Shown here in pieces: positions 60,560 to 64,000 of a stretch of DNA of 64,000 nt; position 1 is the first letter of the stretch, and every line of letters starts with the position of its first letter. The position numbers and the translations under genes were made by a program. The stretch lies in assembly GCA_018398805.1 (NCBI GenBank), contig JAGFBZ010000571.1:1116001-1180000 (forward strand). The letters are read 5' to 3'. This DNA comes from Hirundichthys speculiger (lineage: Eukaryota; Chordata; Actinopteri; Beloniformes; Exocoetidae). The notes under the pieces are model-generated. The model was not told the origin of the DNA and did not search any database. It worked only from the letters and a program-made list of their open reading frames with translations.

Positions 60560-61022
60560 GCTTTTTTGTTTCTTGGAGGATTACTGCAGTGGCTCATCAA
60601 TCTCCGCATATTGATCTGACACTGGTTTTCCCATCGGATTGCCTTGCTGACACAATCCTCCCCATTTATTTGGACTTGGGAAGGCACTTCTGTCAGACTG
60701 ATCGTTGACATACCCGGGGACAAACAGGTTAGAGCGTGGTTGGATGGCGCGAATAGCGGCCCCTTGGTTGCTGGCTTTCGGAGGGGGCAATGTGAGATTC
60801 ATTATCCCAATCAACCCAACGAAATTGTGGCACATGACCTTCTGGTTGGAGGGCGACTGAGTCTATCCACAGCACTCTCTTTAACGCCATCTAAGAGTCA
60901 TTAACAATTATGAGAATTAATTGGGCTGTATTTATGATTATCTTTAGCTTGAAGCTGCAATTTGGATTTGACATTGCACGTTGCAGTTCCAAGAATACAT
61001 TTATCTGAGGTCACTGGTGGCT
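60560..61022. other. CpG-containing unique block, candidate conserved element
   Basis: Contains several CpG dinucleotides in an AT-rich setting, followed by homeodomain-type cores (GAATTAATTGGGC and TTATGATTA near 60912-60945). It includes the first copy of the 66-bp duplicated sequence. No coding assignment: the 86-codon plus frame here has no family features. Confidence 0.35.
60687..60752 (+). repeat. 66-bp direct repeat, copy 1
   Basis: Starts CTTCTGTCAGACTGATCGTT. It is 64/66 identical, in direct orientation, to 61457-61522, as counted by eye (differences are G/C in TACCCGGGGA and C/T in GGCGCGA). It contains CpGs and no known transposon end. Confidence 0.95.
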
Positions 61023-61456
61023 CTAATAACATGTGTCTGATAATGGTACTAACACTCAGAAAGGTTTAATTCTCAGCAGGTCCGTCTCTCAGTAGAAATT
61101 CCCTGATGTAAAATAGTCAAATAAAGTACAAGACAGCCATTATGTTCTCAACACAATGGCATGCTCCAAACATTTGGGGTGGAGTATTCACATAAAGTCC
61201 CATTATTCCATGTAACAGCTTGGTCTATACAGAAATATACCTAGCATAATAAAGGTATTGCTTTTTGGTATGAGTTTCTCCTTAAAAAAATGGTTTAGGG
61301 TCACTGGGGATAAGTACTTAATTCCTAGAAGCTTTCCCAATTTAAAGCAAGATCATTTAATTTCCCCTCATGAATGAAACACACAAAGACATGATGTGTG
61401 GCACATCTTGAAGACAGGGGTCATGTATAATGTTGTTCTCTCTGCTTAGATGTTGT
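61023..61456. other. Spacer between the 66-bp repeats
   Basis: Unique AT-rich sequence. Nothing recognised. Confidence 0.3.
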
Positions 61457-61522
61457 CTTCTGTCAGACTGATCGTTGACATACCCCGGGACAAACAGGTT
61501 AGAGCGTGGTTGGATGGTGCGA
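61457..61522 (+). repeat. 66-bp direct repeat, copy 2
   Basis: Second copy, 770 bp downstream of copy 1 (start to start). Flanking sequences differ on both sides, so only this block was duplicated. Confidence 0.95.
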
Positions 61523-63169
61523 CTAAATCACTCACTTTAACATATGTGTGTGAGCTTGCATAATGTCTCTCCCAGAGACCATTTACAATCTGACAAGCAA
61601 TAATGAATGCCAGTAGACTTATTGCCCTGTAAGATAAACTTTAATCAGGCTCCATTGCCTTTCTCCTATTTAAGTATGCCTTGGCATACCCTGCATTGTA
61701 TGCACCACAATGAAGGCAAATAGCAAATGGGAAGTTATTTACGTTTTTCATTCAAATGTGAAGACCTTTTCTAATATAATCACCAACATGAAATTGCCAG
61801 AAGTGACCCTCCAATCAATCTCTGTTTGATTCATTTTAACCACAGGCTGTTGTTCCATTAACTGAAGCACATGGGCTGCACTTTTAAACTTGCTGGATGT
61901 CTGGAGATTTTTATCTGTGCATGTCAAGATTCATTCAGGTCCCACTGGATCGTTCAGCTTCACAAAGTAATTTGTGCATAGAGTTTGAATTCAGGAAAGA
62001 AACTTGAATCTTCATTGTAAATTAACTATATTAAAGGGAAATGTTGGAAATAATTATTGTTTTAAATGAGTATCAACTATGATGAAATTAAAATGTATAA
62101 AAAAAAAACATTTCAAAATAGCAAGGTCAATTTTTTTTTTTTTACTGAGAAAGTTTATGAAAACTTTGGAATATTTTGTATTAATGCAATATTTTTTACT
62201 TTTTGGAAATAGGTAAAGATAACATAAGTTGAATAACAATATTGGAGTAAATATATGCACTTATTTACAAAAGAATCCAATATGACCTCTGTGTGTGGTG
62301 AAAAATTATCTGTACTTGTAAGACAAGTAATGGATTTTATAATGGTTTTTTTTTTACCAAAATGATGACAAACAGGTGTAAGAAGGAATCCAATTTACCC
62401 TCAAAAAAGACAACGAAAAAAAAAAAAAAGCTCTACCAAACTGTGATCAATATTATAAAATAATGTGAATCACTGCATGAATAAAGAATACTTTCTTAGG
62501 ACTGGAAAAACATCTCACAAAGTCACCTCTAGCATGTGAATTCAGCTGTGTACACTAAATGTGTACATATGGAGGACATCAAAGATTATCATAGCCTGCC
62601 AAGTAATCAACCAACAAAACCCCCTTTTTCAAACTGTCAATTGACCACTGAATTATTTCATTTAACCCAACAAATTATAGAATGTCCATAGATATTGTGC
62701 TGTGACTTCATAATTGACATCTGTAAGATGTGATTGGTGGAATGTTAGAGAAGATGACTTGCTTTTTTGTAATCGGAGGTCTTAAAGGCCTTACAAAATT
62801 GATCACCAACAGAGGGTCATACTCTACAAGATCTGACAGGAACTCAGTCACCCAAGTGGTCTCTAAAACCACATTTTATGAGCACTTTTGGAAATGAGGC
62901 ACAACTACCTGCAAAACACATCTGATTATTCGAAAATTGGACCAAGGGAGAAAACAAATGATGCACACTGATTGTGGTAGCAGAATTGTCTTTGCTACAG
63001 AGAGAATTGAAGGAGATGGTATGGCGCTTTGTGTGTGTGTCCCTCGCTTCACCGATTTGTCTTTTGTGATTTCATTCTTCACAGTGACCTCACCCAGTGT
63101 CATTGGTTGTAGCCACAATAGGGATTCCCCCAACTGCTGCAGATATTTACCTTATTTAATAGCATCAGC
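61523..63169. other. Unassigned stretch
   Basis: Unique-looking sequence at 61540-61860 (candidate conserved noncoding), then AT-rich sequence with A/T homopolymers. No gene supported. Confidence 0.3.
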
Positions 63170-63345
63170 AGTGCCTCCCAGGTGACTTAGTGATAGAACT
63201 TGTGTCAACCAAGCTGGAGGTCTGGGTTCAAATCCTGGTTGTAACTCAAAGGGCATCCAGTGTAAAATTTATATCAAATCAGTCATGTGGAATCACTGTG
63301 CTGTGGCAAACCTTGACCAGGGAGCAGGCAAAAAGGAAGTTTAAT
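63170..63345 (+). mobile_element. tRNA-derived SINE (third family in window)
   Basis: The tRNA-like head contains GGTGACTTAGTGATAGAACT (box A region) and GGTCTGGGTTCAAATCC (box B). The body is CATCCAGTGTAAAATTTATA, ATCAAATCAGTCATGTGGAA, CACTGTGCTGTGGCAA and GGGAGCAGGCAAAA, the layout of AFC-like fish SINEs whose tail has CTGTGGCGACCCC..GGGAGCAGCC. Duplications not seen. Confidence 0.75.
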
Positions 63346-63585
63346 ATTATCATCAGCAGCTTAGCAACATGTTGCCATATGCTTTTGAGTTGTTCATACA
63401 TAACGATAGAGCCGACTTTCAATTTGCCACTGCTATACATCAGCGAGTTCTGTGAGTCATGAAGTTGTTCAACCACAAACTGGTAAATACGTTGTAAATA
63501 AATACATAAAATATTCTTGAATGACCATATCCCATTTTTTTCTACTTTAATTTCAAGGACCTAAGGCAAGTAGTTTATTTAAGGA

Positions 63586-63680
63586 AACTGGGAGTGCACG
63601 ATAATGGATATTTGCCAATATCCGATATGCATATATTTTTTTTTTGCAGATTGGCAATACCAATATAATCCATATATGCT
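63586..63680. repeat. Relic of a hAT-like end
   Basis: GGGAGTGCACGATAATGGAT followed by CCAATATCCGATATGC resembles the TAGGGRTGCACGATAA-type terminus of the element at 6927-8047. Only one end is visible. Confidence 0.4.
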
Positions 63681-63835
63681 TGTGATGCTGTGTTTAATAC
63701 TGACATTTTATCATTAAATTATGAAGCCCTTATCATCATGGTGACGGGACCAAGTGGCAACCATCCCACTTTCAGACTTAAGCGCATCCAGGAAGTATGC
63801 ATTTTGGCATTTCTGCTACTCACCACTAGGTGCTC

Positions 63836-63965
63836 GCTGCAAAACAGAGCAAATTCCAATCGACTCCCATGTTAACAGGTCCAACTTTGAAGCAGAATTG
63901 CAGCCTAGTTCAAAACATTTTTTTTCAGGATAGATAGATTCTTCATCCATGACAACTGTACGGCC
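63836..63965 (+). repeat. Dispersed repeat, second copy of 28945-29115 family
   Basis: AAAACAGAGCAAATTCCAAT, CCATGTTAACAGGTCCAACT, GCAGCCTAGTTCAAAACATT and TCATCCATGACAACTGTA follow the order of the copy at 28945-29115. Confidence 0.65.
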
Positions 63966-64000
63966 GGTGGGGGGTGGGGTTTAATTCCTTATATTAAGGA

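Noticed and set aside
60644..60904. 86-codon frame over the duplicated 66-bp block
   Set aside because: No domain, no splice context, and a comparable frame exists on the opposite strand.

Overview
This window looks like vertebrate nuclear DNA, most likely from a ray-finned (teleost) fish. It is AT-rich, has no long open frames or operon-like packing, and carries an unmistakable set of fish-type repeats: hAT, piggyBac, Tc1/mariner, Harbinger and foldback DNA transposons, tRNA-derived SINEs, CR1/L2-type LINE tails, a Ty3/gypsy element with PNMA-like gag, and long (TA)n tracts. I found no convincing exon of a host protein-coding gene in 64 kb. Almost all recognisable coding sequence is decayed transposase or retroelement pol/gag, so the window is best read as a repeat-rich gene desert or a very large intron.

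Layout. 0-2 kb: broken hAT transposase of the ZMYM1-like type. 2.7-3 kb: hAT MITE with an exact 8-bp target duplication. 3.2-6.4 kb: 3' half of a piggyBac element ending at TTAA, split by a ~2-kb near-perfect inverted repeat (foldback element) with satellite-like arms. 6.9-8.05 kb: non-autonomous hAT with duplication GAATAAAC. 8-15 kb: mostly unassigned sequence and microsatellites. 15.9-16.9 kb: mariner-like element carrying a SINE. 17-20.2 kb: a hAT copy holding a hAT MITE and a piggyBac, which itself holds a Tc1-type MITE. 20.3-27.4 kb: SINEs, more hAT copies, a LINE tail and Tc1 debris. 29.2-30.2 kb: Harbinger MADF-protein relic. 30.2-36.1 kb: minus-strand gypsy element (LTR, RRM-like/gag, protease, RT, RNase H, integrase) broken by frameshifts, a MITE and a LINE tail. 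38.4-39.06 kb: mariner-like element. 42.5-43.35 kb: DNA transposon with a 6-bp duplication and tandem-repeat arms. 43-64 kb: mostly non-repetitive sequence with a degenerate Tc1 copy, a G40 run, a 66-bp duplicated block and a SINE.

The genes here do not form a pathway. The window instead records serial transposon insertion. Several host elements can be reassembled across their insertions because target duplications and sibling copies are present, which gives relative ages. The non-repetitive blocks at about 14, 44-48, 54-58 and 60-62 kb are the best candidates for conserved regulatory sequence, but that needs cross-species alignment, which I could not do.
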